Source: Palleronia caenipelagi (GTDB lineage: Bacteria > Pseudomonadota > Alphaproteobacteria > Rhodobacterales > Rhodobacteraceae). Taken from it: a stretch of 64,000 nt of DNA. Below the pieces are notes generated by a model, which saw only the letters and a program-made list of their open reading frames with translations, was not told the DNA's origin and did no database searches. Numbering within the stretch: the first letter of the stretch is position 1; each line of letters starts with the position of its first letter. Position numbers and translations under genes: made by a program. Of the stretch, positions 18,385 through 26,687 are shown in pieces. Where the stretch lies: contig NZ_VFSV01000006.1 in assembly GCF_007004065.1 (NCBI RefSeq), positions 62,001 through 126,000 on the forward strand, read 5' to 3'.

Positions 18385-21300
18385 TTAGAGGACGACCAAA
18401 TCATCTGCCAGCTGCGCCGTGGTGGCCCCCAGAATGACCAGACTGTCTCCATCGGCAAATGCCAGCAGGACGCCGGAGCTCACATCCTGCGCATAAGCCT
18501 CCAGAACCGCCCGTGGCGCCGTCAGCCCGTCGGTGAGGTCCTTGGTCAATAAGATGGTGTCGATATTATCCTCGAAATCGGTGACCCGATCGACGCCCCA
18601 GCGGTCCCGGAACACGAATTGATCTGCACCCGCTCCGCCAGTGAGCTGGTCTGTGCCATATCCTCCCTCAATCTTATCGTCGCCCGCGTCGCCCGACAGG
18701 GTATCCGCCCCCCAGCCGCCTTCCAGACGATCATCGCCTGCGTCGCCCCACAGCATGTCCCGCCCGGTACCGCCGTCGAGATGATCGTTTCCCTCCCCGC
18801 CGCGCACCTTGTCGGACCCCGCCCCGCCGCTGAGACGATCCGCTCCGGCCTCGCCAAAGACCAGATCGTTCCCGTCATCGCCCTGAAGATCGTCGTTGCC
18901 GGCACCGCCCTCCAGCCGGTCTTCGTGGACGCCCCCCCTGAGCGTATCATTTCCGTCCCCACCGAGCAGACGGTCGGCCCCTTGCCCTCCGGCCAGATAA
19001 TCATCGCCCTCATCGCCTGACAGGCTGTCGGGCATATCGCCCCCGAACAGCAGATCATCGTCGTCACCGCCGGAAAGCGTGTTTTCCCCGGTCAGATGGT
19101 GCGCGAGCGGCGGCTCAGCCGGGGGTTCGATTCTCTCCGTCAACGGAGACCCCCAATGGGCTGCGTCGAAATCGGTGCCTGCCAGAATATCCCGGCCACT
19201 CCCGCCCAACAATTCATCCGCACCGGTTCCCGCGATCAGGACGTCATCGCCGCCCTCACCGGCCAGGCGGTCTCCATCCCGACCGCCGAACAGGTGATCC
19301 GAGCCCCCTCCCCCCCACAGACGGTCATACCCCGGCCCGCCGGAAAGACGGTCGTTCTGGTCGGCACCGCGCAGGTGATCATCGCCCGCGCCTCCGGAAA
19401 GCCGGTCTGCACCGGCACCACCGTCCAGTTCATCATTGCCCGCGCCACCGTCCAGCACATCTTCTCCAAGCCCGCCATAGATCGAGTCGTTGTCACCTCC
19501 GCCGAGCAGATGGTCGTCCCCATCCCGACCCACCAACACATCATGGCCGAGCCCGCCCTCCAGCCGGTTATGCGTGTCGTCGCCATACAGCACATCTTCA
19601 AACGGCGTCCCGATGATATCCTCGATCCCCGTGTAGATCTGGAGAAAGGATGCGCCGTCATTGCGCAGATCATTTGTCAAATTCACCGTCGCGCCCTTTA
19701 TCGCCACCGACAGATCCAGCTGATCCCGCCCCGCGCCGCCATCAATCCGATCCGCACCGTAGGACCACACCACAGTGTCATTCCCCTCCAGCGCCGAAAT
19801 GTCATCTGCCCGCTCCGTGCCGTGCAGTCTGTCGGCCGACGCCGTGCCAACAATCATCGTGTCAGGTGGAATGACGACGCGAGCCTCCACGTGATCCGCA
19901 TTGAAGAGCATGGCATCAGAGAAATCCGCGTCCGTTAAGGTGGTCTGGCTGGGTGAGACCACGATCAGCGTTTCGCCATTGATATGGATCAGGACACCCT
20001 TGCCAACCGGCTCGTAGCGCCGCTCGGCGCTACGCCCAAAGGCAGACAAGTCCAACCGGTCGGTGGTCGGATCGAAATTCCAGATCCAGTCCTTCTGCCC
20101 ATCAGGTGAGATCACGAAAAGATCAGACCCGTCACCCCCGATGAGGGTGTCTGCGCCCGCACCGTCAAAGAAAATGTCGGCGCCCCCGCCGCCCTGGATC
20201 TCTCCGCCCGAGAGCGCCCCGTAGAGCAGATCGTCCCCCGCGCCTCCCGGTTCTCCCGTGGCGATCACGCCCGGCGTGAATTCGAGATCGAATCGAATGA
20301 GAGCGTTATCAGAGCCGGACAGCACCACCAGCCGCAGCGCCCCATCCGCCTCGACAAGCTCAATGTCCACGTCGCTCCAAAGGCCGGTCTCGGCCGTGGC
20401 CTCAAAGCTAGTGAGATGGATCAGACGCCCGTCCGGCAAAAGCTCCAGCACCGACAGGCCGCCATCCCTTCCGGCGACCGCTCCGATCTGCCGCCCCTGG
20501 TAATCGATCCAGTCCATGGCGCCGAGACCCTGGAACCGTGTGCCCAGCGTATCGACAATCTGATCGACAAACCCGACCTGTCCGTCAGGCGTCGCCCGCA
20601 GCACGGTGACCGAACTGGTCACGGCGGAGCCCACGACCATAAACAGCGCGTCCCCGCTCTGGACAAACTCCACATCCACGGGCGTGTCGATGGGAATGCC
20701 ATCCCGCGCATCGGCGGACCACAGAGACGTAAGTTGCCCGCCAGCCGAGACGCGGAACAGGCCGATGGCATCTTCGGTGCCAGAGACCGTTGCCAGAAGC
20801 TGGCCGTGGCTGACCGTGTCAGCCACCGCAATGCCCTGCACATCCCCCAGACCTTCAGTATCCGTGCCCGACAGGGTCGACAGCACCTGCAACGCGCCAC
20901 TGGCATCCCGCTCAAGAACAGTCAGGCTGTCTCCGGCGCGATGGGCCACCGCCAGCCGATCATCCCAGCCCACAACCTCCAGGCCCCGGGACTGCAACGG
21001 CACCCCGCCATCATACAGCGTTTCGCCCGACATCAGCGGAGCGGTGCCAGCCGCCATCGCATCCAGCGCCTTACCGTCCAGAAGAACCGTTTTCCCGATG
21101 AGAGGAACGCTGACATTGTCTCCACCGGTGCCGACCGTCACAGCGCTGCCGGGCAAGGCCCCCGTGGTTCCATGAACGCCTTCGATCTCGCTCCAGAATA
21201 CCAGCTTCCCGGTGGCGTCCTCCATCAGCCGCGCCGTCGCACCGGTCGGGCGCGTCGCCTCCAGCGCCTGTGTCTCTCGCCAAGTCAACCGGATCTGCAT
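18385..21300 (-). CDS. Large RTX (hemolysin-type calcium-binding repeat) secreted protein
   Basis: About 971 residues, likely a type I-secreted calcium-dependent protein. The first 345 residues form repeated beta-strand units (LTVLERDASGALQVLSTL; LSVLELLPDGRLIHLTSF) that resemble a beta-propeller. RTX nonapeptides (GGxGxDxLx) then occur near residues 350-400, 484-530, 565-710 and 740-900, for example GGAGNDELDGGAGADRLSGG. The final 75 residues (FVFRDRWGVDRVTDFEDNID...LADDLVVL) look like the serralysin-type C-terminal secretion region. There is no N-terminal signal peptide. I use the ATG at 21300 (MQIRLTW); 21306 is an in-frame alternative. No HlyB/HlyD-type exporter is in the window. It lies between the rhamnose operon and kpsM, so an envelope-polysaccharide role is plausible. 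Confidence 0.88.
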   Translation of the reverse strand: MQIRLTWRETQALEATRPTGATARLMEDATGKLVFWSEIEGVHGTTGALPGSAVTVGTGGDNVSVPLIGKTVLLDGKALDAMAAGTAPLMSGETLYDGGVPLQSRGLEVVGWDDRLAVAHRAGDSLTVLERDASGALQVLSTLSGTDTEGLGDVQGIAVADTVSHGQLLATVSGTEDAIGLFRVSAGGQLTSLWSADARDGIPIDTPVDVEFVQSGDALFMVVGSAVTSSVTVLRATPDGQVGFVDQIVDTLGTRFQGLGAMDWIDYQGRQIGAVAGRDGGLSVLELLPDGRLIHLTSFEATAETGLWSDVDIELVEADGALRLVVLSGSDNALIRFDLEFTPGVIATGEPGGAGDDLLYGALSGGEIQGGGGADIFFDGAGADTLIGGDGSDLFVISPDGQKDWIWNFDPTTDRLDLSAFGRSAERRYEPVGKGVLIHINGETLIVVSPSQTTLTDADFSDAMLFNADHVEARVVIPPDTMIVGTASADRLHGTERADDISALEGNDTVVWSYGADRIDGGAGRDQLDLSVAIKGATVNLTNDLRNDGASFLQIYTGIEDIIGTPFEDVLYGDDTHNRLEGGLGHDVLVGRDGDDHLLGGGDNDSIYGGLGEDVLDGGAGNDELDGGAGADRLSGGAGDDHLRGADQNDRLSGGPGYDRLWGGGGSDHLFGGRDGDRLAGEGGDDVLIAGTGADELLGGSGRDILAGTDFDAAHWGSPLTERIEPPAEPPLAHHLTGENTLSGGDDDDLLFGGDMPDSLSGDEGDDYLAGGQGADRLLGGDGNDTLRGGVHEDRLEGGAGNDDLQGDDGNDLVFGEAGADRLSGGAGSDKVRGGEGNDHLDGGTGRDMLWGDAGDDRLEGGWGADTLSGDAGDDKIEGGYGTDQLTGGAGADQFVFRDRWGVDRVTDFEDNIDTILLTKDLTDGLTAPRAVLEAYAQDVSSGVLLAFADGDSLVILGATTAQLADDLVVL
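18607..19614 (-). repeat. RTX nonapeptide-coding tandem repeats
   Basis: About 110 codons' worth of tandem GGxGxDxxx units (two runs separated by a proline-rich linker near residues 711-740 of the protein) give the DNA a strong 27-base periodicity. This is protein-coding repetition, not an array of spacers. Confidence 0.85.
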
Positions 21301-21419
21301 CACCACCCCGAACCATCCCCTGCGACCGCCTTCAGGTTTGGGGGCACGAGCCCCAGCAGCGGTCTTTCGTCAGGCAGAATGGCACTGAACCGTGAGAACT
21401 TTCTTAAGCGGTCTCCCGG

Positions 21420-22229
21420 TTAACGGTTCATGGCATCGCGGTGATGGTGCAGCAGCAGGAAACAGCCCACCACCGCCAGCCCGAGCGCGATCCCGAACAC
21501 ATAAACAGGGTCCACCAGCTGCGCCTCATAGGTCCCATACCAGCCCCGCCGCATCTCGGAGGTAATATGCGCAAGCGGGTTGTACATCAGATATCCCCGC
21601 AAACCCGACGGAAGGTCTTCGGGGATAAAAAGGACGGCTGAAATGATCAGCAGCGGACGGCTGACCACGGACCAAAGCCGCCCCCAGAGTTCAAACCGGG
21701 TCGCCATGTAGCAATTGAACACGCCGACCCCGAAGGCCAGCGATACGGTCATCAGCGCCGCCAGAAGAACCGATTCCCAGCGGATAATGGGGTTCAGATC
21801 GTTCAGCTCTATGATCGCAAGAATGACGATAACGCCGACCAATGTCGTCGTCATCACGTTCAGGATGAACCGCGCCAGCACCGCGTCCATAAAGGTCACA
21901 GCCGGGTATTCCAGCAATTGTCGCGCAAATTTCAGTGCATTCATCGTGGCCGACGAGATCGTCTGATAGGCCACGAACGGCAAAAAGCCGGTGGCATAAA
22001 ACATGGCAAAGTCCGAGCCGAGCGATGGCGCGCGCAGGACCAGGGAAAATATGACGGTCATCAACAGGACGCCTGCCACCGGCTCGGCCACCGCCCAGAC
22101 ATAGCCGCCGGGTGAGCGCCCGTAGACCGATTCCATCTCTCGCAGGATCAGGGCGGAAATCGACCGCATGGCGGAGACGGATCTCTGTCGCGGGGGCAGC
22201 GCGCCGGGCAGGGCAGCATCGTCGGACAT
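21420..22229 (-). CDS. Capsule-type polysaccharide ABC exporter, permease subunit (KpsM-like)
   Basis: An ABC-2 type membrane protein of 269 residues with about six helices, matching KpsM/CtrC/Wzm permeases that export capsular or related polysaccharide. The N-terminal cytoplasmic part has ISALILREMESVYGRSPGGYVWA, typical of the family; the middle has FYATGFLPFVAYQTISS and the C-terminus NPLAHITSEMRRGWY. It is divergent from the KpsE-like and KpsT-like genes across 86 bases, an unusual split of what is often a single operon. Confidence 0.88.
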   Translation of the reverse strand: MSDDAALPGALPPRQRSVSAMRSISALILREMESVYGRSPGGYVWAVAEPVAGVLLMTVIFSLVLRAPSLGSDFAMFYATGFLPFVAYQTISSATMNALKFARQLLEYPAVTFMDAVLARFILNVMTTTLVGVIVILAIIELNDLNPIIRWESVLLAALMTVSLAFGVGVFNCYMATRFELWGRLWSVVSRPLLIISAVLFIPEDLPSGLRGYLMYNPLAHITSEMRRGWYGTYEAQLVDPVYVFGIALGLAVVGCFLLLHHHRDAMNR

Positions 22230-22315
22230 AAATTCTCTGCTCCGATGGCGACACGGGTGCAGTCATCGTATACCCCTATCCACAGCAGCAAACAACCGAC
22301 GGGGCTTGGCCGGTC

Positions 22316-23581
22316 ATGACACAGGACACACGATCGCAGGAAGCCGGTACACCGCCCCGCCGCCCCGGCCCGGCAGCCCGGTCAACCGGGACGGGAAACC
22401 CGCAGGCCGTCAAGACGACCACTCCCGCGCGGTCACGGCGCGAGATCAAAATCGTCGAGGTCGCCCCCATCGCCCCGAAGGCCCGGATGCGGCGGCGACA
22501 CTGGATCGCGGCGCTGACTTTTGGTCTGGTCTGTGTCCTTCCGACCGTGCTGGTTGGCTGGTATCTCTACACACGGGCCGCAGATCAGTACGCCTCGACG
22601 GTCGGCTTTACCGTCAGAGCCGAAGATGGCGCGCAGCAGGTGGACACGCTGATGGGTGTCGCGGGCGGCCGAGCCAACGGCTCCGATGCCGATATGCTCT
22701 ATGAGTTCATCCAGAGCCAGGGGGCGGTCGAGCTGGTGGACGAGAGGCTCGACCTCAGAACGCTCTTTGGCAAGCCTGAGAATGACCCCTATTTCACTCT
22801 GTCCGCTGACACGAATATCGAAGAGCTGCTCGACTACTGGCGGCGGATGGTGCGCGTTCTCTACGATCCGGGGACCGGTCTCATTGAGATCGAAGCCCGT
22901 GCCTTCGCGCCCCAGGACGCCCTCAACATCACCCGGACCATTCACGAGATTTCCGCCCAGAGGATCAACGATCTCTCGGCCGTGGCACAGGCCGACGTGC
23001 TCGACTACGCGTTGCGGGATCTGGAAGACGCGCGCGAGCGTGTCCGGGAGGCGCGGCTGGCGCTGACCGAGTTCCGCAACACCGAGCAGATCGTCGATCC
23101 AACCGCGGATCTCGAAGGCCAAATGGGCCTTCTGAACACGCTTGAGGCGCAACTGGCCGAAGCGATCATCGAATACGACCTGACCTCGGGGCAATCGGGA
23201 CGCACCAGCTCCCGGGCGTCAGCCATCGAGGCGCGCATTGCGGTGATCGAGAACCGGATCGCCCAGGAACGTCAGAAACTCGGGCTGGGGGCGACTGGCA
23301 ATATCGGCGGCTATGCCGATCTCGTGGGACAGTTCGAGAGCCTGACCGTGGACCGGGAATTCGCCGAACAAGCCTACGTCTCGGCGCTGGCCGCCTATGA
23401 TGCCGCAAAGGCGGATGCGCGCCGAAAGAGCCGCTACCTCGCCGCCTATATCGACCCGACCCTGCCCCAGAGCCCGCTCTACCCGGCCCGCGCGACGCTC
23501 CTGTTTGTGACGCTTCTCGGAACCTTCGGCCTGTTCTGCCTCGTCACCCTGATCGGCTACAGCCTCAACGACCGCCGCTAA
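22316..23581 (+). CDS. Capsule polysaccharide export inner-membrane protein (KpsE/BexC/CtrB-like)
   Basis: A polysaccharide co-polymerase of the PCP-3 type that bridges the ABC exporter to the outer-membrane channel. The 421 residues have a Pro/Arg-rich cytoplasmic start, a helix at about 63-84 (WIAALTFGLVCVLPTVLVGW), a large periplasmic part with long helices that look like coiled coil (residues about 225-350), and a final helix at about 390-415. ADQYASTVGFTVRAEDG and YIDPTLPQSPLYPARATLLF match the family. The KpsT-like gene follows after 3 bases. Confidence 0.9.
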   Translation: MTQDTRSQEAGTPPRRPGPAARSTGTGNPQAVKTTTPARSRREIKIVEVAPIAPKARMRRRHWIAALTFGLVCVLPTVLVGWYLYTRAADQYASTVGFTVRAEDGAQQVDTLMGVAGGRANGSDADMLYEFIQSQGAVELVDERLDLRTLFGKPENDPYFTLSADTNIEELLDYWRRMVRVLYDPGTGLIEIEARAFAPQDALNITRTIHEISAQRINDLSAVAQADVLDYALRDLEDARERVREARLALTEFRNTEQIVDPTADLEGQMGLLNTLEAQLAEAIIEYDLTSGQSGRTSSRASAIEARIAVIENRIAQERQKLGLGATGNIGGYADLVGQFESLTVDREFAEQAYVSALAAYDAAKADARRKSRYLAAYIDPTLPQSPLYPARATLLFVTLLGTFGLFCLVTLIGYSLNDRR

Positions 23582-23584
23582 AGC

Positions 23585-24238
23585 ATGATCGAACTGCGAA
23601 ATCTCTGGAAGAGCTTTGGCACCGGCAAGAGCCGGACAACGGTGGCCCGTGGCATCTCTCTGCGCTTCCCCGAGCGTGAATGCGTGGCCCTCCTCGGTCG
23701 CAATGGCGCGGGGAAATCCAGCCTGATGCGCATGATCGCCGGAACGCTCTCCCCGGATGAGGGCGAAATTCGCCTCAGCGGCACAGTCTCCTGGCCCGTC
23801 GGGTTTTCCGGCAGCTTTCACCGCGACATGACGGGACTGCAAAATGTGCGCTTCGTCGCCAGACTGTATGGCGTGGACAGCGCAGCGCTGATCGCGTTCA
23901 CAAAGAGCTTTGCCGAGCTCGGCGGCCACTTCTACAAACCGATCCGCACCTACTCCGCCGGAATGCGGTCACGTCTGGCCTTTGGGGTCTCGATGGGCAT
24001 CCATTTCGACACCTACCTGATCGACGAGGTCACCTCGGTCGGGGATGCGAACTTTCGCGAAAAAAGCACCGCCGTCCTGCGACACCGTCTGACCCAATCC
24101 GGAGCCATTCTCGTCAGCCATTCGACTGGCATCATCCGCGACCTTTGCACCAGCGGCGCCGTGCTGGAAAATGGGCGGCTAACCTATTATCAGGACATCG
24201 AAGACGCACTGGCCGCCCACGCCCGCAACATGCAATGA
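23585..24238 (+). CDS. Capsule polysaccharide ABC exporter ATPase (KpsT-like)
   Basis: Nucleotide-binding subunit for the KpsM-like permease, 217 residues. Walker A is GRNGAGKSS near residues 38-46, the signature motif is the modified [12 protein letters not shown], and Walker B is [33 protein letters not shown] is characteristic of KpsT/CtrD proteins. It ends with the short form typical of capsule exporters, without the O-antigen carbohydrate-binding domain of Wzt. Confidence 0.93.
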   Translation: MIELRNLWKSFGTGKSRTTVARGISLRFPERECVALLGRNGAGKSSLMRMIAGTLSPDEGEIRLSGTVSWPVGFSGSFHRDMTGLQNVRFVARLYGVDSAALIAFTKSFAELGGHFYKPIRTYSAGMRSRLAFGVSMGIHFDTYLIDEVTSVGDANFREKSTAVLRHRLTQSGAILVSHSTGIIRDLCTSGAVLENGRLTYYQDIEDALAAHARNMQ

Positions 24239-24246
24239 CCGGGCAA

Positions 24247-24268
24247 CCGGTTCGCTCCCCTGAACCGG
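24247..24268. other. Short hairpin between kpsT-like and drug-transporter genes
   Basis: CCGGTTC (24247-24253) pairs with GAACCGG (24262-24268). There is no U tract, so it may attenuate or simply separate the two messages; a terminator is not supported. Confidence 0.3.
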
Positions 24269-24275
24269 ATCCCCA

Positions 24276-25523
24276 ATGACCCAGCCCGCCCCCCTTTCCC
24301 GTCGCCCCATGCCAGGCAAGACCGAATTTGTTGCGATGATGGCCCTGCTGATGGCCCTGAACGCGGCTGCCATCGACATTTACATCCCCGCGCTGACAGA
24401 TATCGGGCAGGCTCTCGCGGCGGGCGGGGAGAATCGCCAGCAATTCATTATCACCGTATATGTTCTGGCCTTCGGGGTGTCTCAGATCGTCTATGGCCCG
24501 CTCGCGGACCGCTTCGGACGACGCAAGACGCTCTTTGCCGGACTGTTGATCTTTATCCTCGCCAGTGTCGGAGCCTCCTTTGCAGGGACCTTCCAGCAGC
24601 TCCTGCTGTGGCGCATTCTGCAAGGCATCGGCGCGGCCTCCACACGGGTGATCGTGACCGCTGTCGTGCGCGACCGCTTCGCCGGAGCGGATATGGCCTC
24701 GGTCATGTCGCTGGTGATGATGGTATTCATGATCATGCCCGTGATCGCGCCGAACCTCGGCTCACTCATTCTGATCTTCGGCAACTGGCGCCTGCTCTCG
24801 GTTTTTGTCTGTGTCTCCGGCCTGACCGCCCTGATCTGGACCGCGCTGCGCCTGCCCGAGACCCTGCCCCCCGACCAGCGCCGCCCGATCCGGGGACGGC
24901 GGCTGGCGGAATCGTTCCGCATCGTGTTCACCAACCGCCTCGCCTTTGGCTACACGATGGCGCTCGGCACATTCTTCGGCGCGCTCTTCTCTCTGATCGT
25001 GCTGGCCGAGCAACTCTACACTGAGACCTACGAAAAAGGCCCCGCCTTTACGCTGTATTTCGCGCTGGTCGCGTCATTGATGGCCTTGGCAAGCTTTGTA
25101 AACTCCCGGCTTGTGCAGATGTTTGGCGCCAGACGGCTGGCGCATGGGGCACTGGTCATCTTTATCGTCCTGCACGTCCTCTATCTGATCCTGACGGTCA
25201 CCTTTCACGGCATCCCGCCGTTCGGAATCTTCATCGGGCTGATGATCCTGACCATGGCCTGTTTCGGCTTTGTCGGCGCCAATCTGAACTCCATCGCCAT
25301 GGAACCGATGGGGCACGTGGCGGGCGTCGCGTCATCGGTGATCGGGGCGTTCCAGATGGGCGGCGGCATGCTGATCGGCGGGCTGGTCGGTGCGTTCTAC
25401 GACGGGACGCTCTACTCTTTTGTCATCGGAAACCTGCTCTCGGCCTCCGTCGCGCTGGGACTCGTCGCATTTGCCGAACGCGGGCGGCTGTTCTACCAGC
25501 AACCCTCCGGAGTGTCCGACTGA
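24276..25523 (+). CDS. Bcr/CflA-family multidrug MFS transporter
   Basis: A 12-helix drug:H+ antiporter of 415 residues. It has ALNAAAIDIYIPALTDIGQAL in helix 1, motif A as GPLADRFGRRKTLFAG, and ILQGIGAASTRVIVTAVVRDRFAG before helix 5, all typical of the DHA1 Bcr/CflA group. The substrate is unknown. The ATG at 24276 follows the kpsT-like gene by 37 bases on the same strand. Confidence 0.88.
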   Translation: MTQPAPLSRRPMPGKTEFVAMMALLMALNAAAIDIYIPALTDIGQALAAGGENRQQFIITVYVLAFGVSQIVYGPLADRFGRRKTLFAGLLIFILASVGASFAGTFQQLLLWRILQGIGAASTRVIVTAVVRDRFAGADMASVMSLVMMVFMIMPVIAPNLGSLILIFGNWRLLSVFVCVSGLTALIWTALRLPETLPPDQRRPIRGRRLAESFRIVFTNRLAFGYTMALGTFFGALFSLIVLAEQLYTETYEKGPAFTLYFALVASLMALASFVNSRLVQMFGARRLAHGALVIFIVLHVLYLILTVTFHGIPPFGIFIGLMILTMACFGFVGANLNSIAMEPMGHVAGVASSVIGAFQMGGGMLIGGLVGAFYDGTLYSFVIGNLLSASVALGLVAFAERGRLFYQQPSGVSD

Positions 25524-25608
25524 TTTAGTCGGGAACCTCTTGCAACGGACCCTGCAATCGGTCAAACAACAATTACCTGACAAAATCATTCGGCTACTCG
25601 AGGCCCCC

Positions 25609-26631
25609 ATGACCGATCTCTTCACCCGCTCCGCCATCGCCGCCCTGTCTCTGGTGACGGCTGGCAGCGCCATGGCGCAGGACAACGTCGTCAACATCTA
25701 CTCCTCCCGCCACTACGACACGGACGAACAGCTCTACACCGAGTTCACCGAAGCCACCGGTATCGAGGTTCAGCGCATCGAAGCGGATGCGGACGAACTG
25801 ATCGCCCGGCTTCAGGCCGAGGGTCGCAACTCGCCCGCCGATGTGTTCATCACCGTGGACACCTCCCGGCTCAAGCGCGCAAAGGATGCGGGCATCCTCC
25901 AGAGCATCGACAGCGACGTTCTCAAAGACCGCCTGCCCGCCAGTGTGCAGGACGCGGACGGGCAGTGGTTCGGATTTGCCCAGCGCAGCCGGATCATCTT
26001 CTTCGACAAGGACGACGTGGCAAACCCGCCGCAGACCTATGCCGACCTCGCCGACCCGGCCTATCAGGGCAAGGTCTGCATCCGCTCCTCGTCCAACACC
26101 TACAACCAGACCCTGCTGGCCGCGATCATTGAGCATGAGGGTGAAGAGGCCGCCCGCGACTGGGCCAAGGGCGTCGTGGCAAACTTCGCCCGCGATCCCC
26201 AGGGCGGCGATACCGACCAGCTGCGCGGGATCGTGTCGGGTGAATGCGAGATCGCGGTGGCGAACACCTATTACTTCGCCCGCGCCCTCGCCAGCGACGT
26301 GGAAGGGCTCAGCGCCGAGATCGACCGGATCCGCTGGGTCTGGCCGGATCAGGAGGGCAATGGCGCGCATATGAACCTGTCAGGCGCTGGCGTGACCGCC
26401 CATGCACCGCACCGGGACAACGCCGTCGCCTTCCTCGAATATCTGGCCTCCGACAGCGCGCAGAAGTACTTCGCGGGCGGCAACAACGAATTCCCCGCCG
26501 TCGAAGGCGTCGAGACCACCGCGGCCGTGGATCAACTTGGCGACTTCAAGGCGGACGAGGTCTCCCTCTCTGCCGTGGCCGAGAACCTGCCTCTGGCGCA
26601 GCAGATCTTCAACGAGGCAGGCTGGGAGTAA
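25609..26631 (+). CDS. Ferric iron ABC transporter, periplasmic binding protein (FbpA/FutA type)
   Basis: Periplasmic Fe3+-binding protein of 340 residues. A Sec signal peptide is visible (about 1-23, ending SAMAQ), then VVNIYSSRHYDTDEQLY, typical of the FbpA/FutA family. The iron-ligand tyrosine pair appears in VANTYYFARAL. DVFITVDTSRLKRAKDAGIL and the C-terminal AGGNNEFPAVEGV also fit. I start at ATG 25609; longer readings run back into the transporter gene. The permease lies convergently downstream, so the two are transcribed separately. Confidence 0.92.
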   Translation: MTDLFTRSAIAALSLVTAGSAMAQDNVVNIYSSRHYDTDEQLYTEFTEATGIEVQRIEADADELIARLQAEGRNSPADVFITVDTSRLKRAKDAGILQSIDSDVLKDRLPASVQDADGQWFGFAQRSRIIFFDKDDVANPPQTYADLADPAYQGKVCIRSSSNTYNQTLLAAIIEHEGEEAARDWAKGVVANFARDPQGGDTDQLRGIVSGECEIAVANTYYFARALASDVEGLSAEIDRIRWVWPDQEGNGAHMNLSGAGVTAHAPHRDNAVAFLEYLASDSAQKYFAGGNNEFPAVEGVETTAAVDQLGDFKADEVSLSAVAENLPLAQQIFNEAGWE

Positions 26632-26653
26632 TCCCTCCTGCCTGTGCCGTTCG

Positions 26654-26683
26654 CCCGTCACCCCCCGGGGTGGCGGGTTTTTT
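26654..26683 (+). terminator. Rho-independent terminator after the iron-binding protein
   Basis: An 11-base stem with one mismatch (26654-26664 with 26667-26677) is followed directly by TTTTTT (26678-26683). It lies 22 bases after the stop codon. Confidence 0.9.
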
Positions 26684-26687
26684 CATG

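Noticed and set aside
18607-19614. CRISPR-like array
   Set aside because: The periodicity is 27 bases, in frame, and encodes RTX nonapeptides; there are no unique spacers.
25575-25595. Iron-responsive operator ahead of the iron-binding protein gene (TGACAAAATCATTC)
   Set aside because: It resembles no strict iron-box palindrome; too weak to report as a feature.
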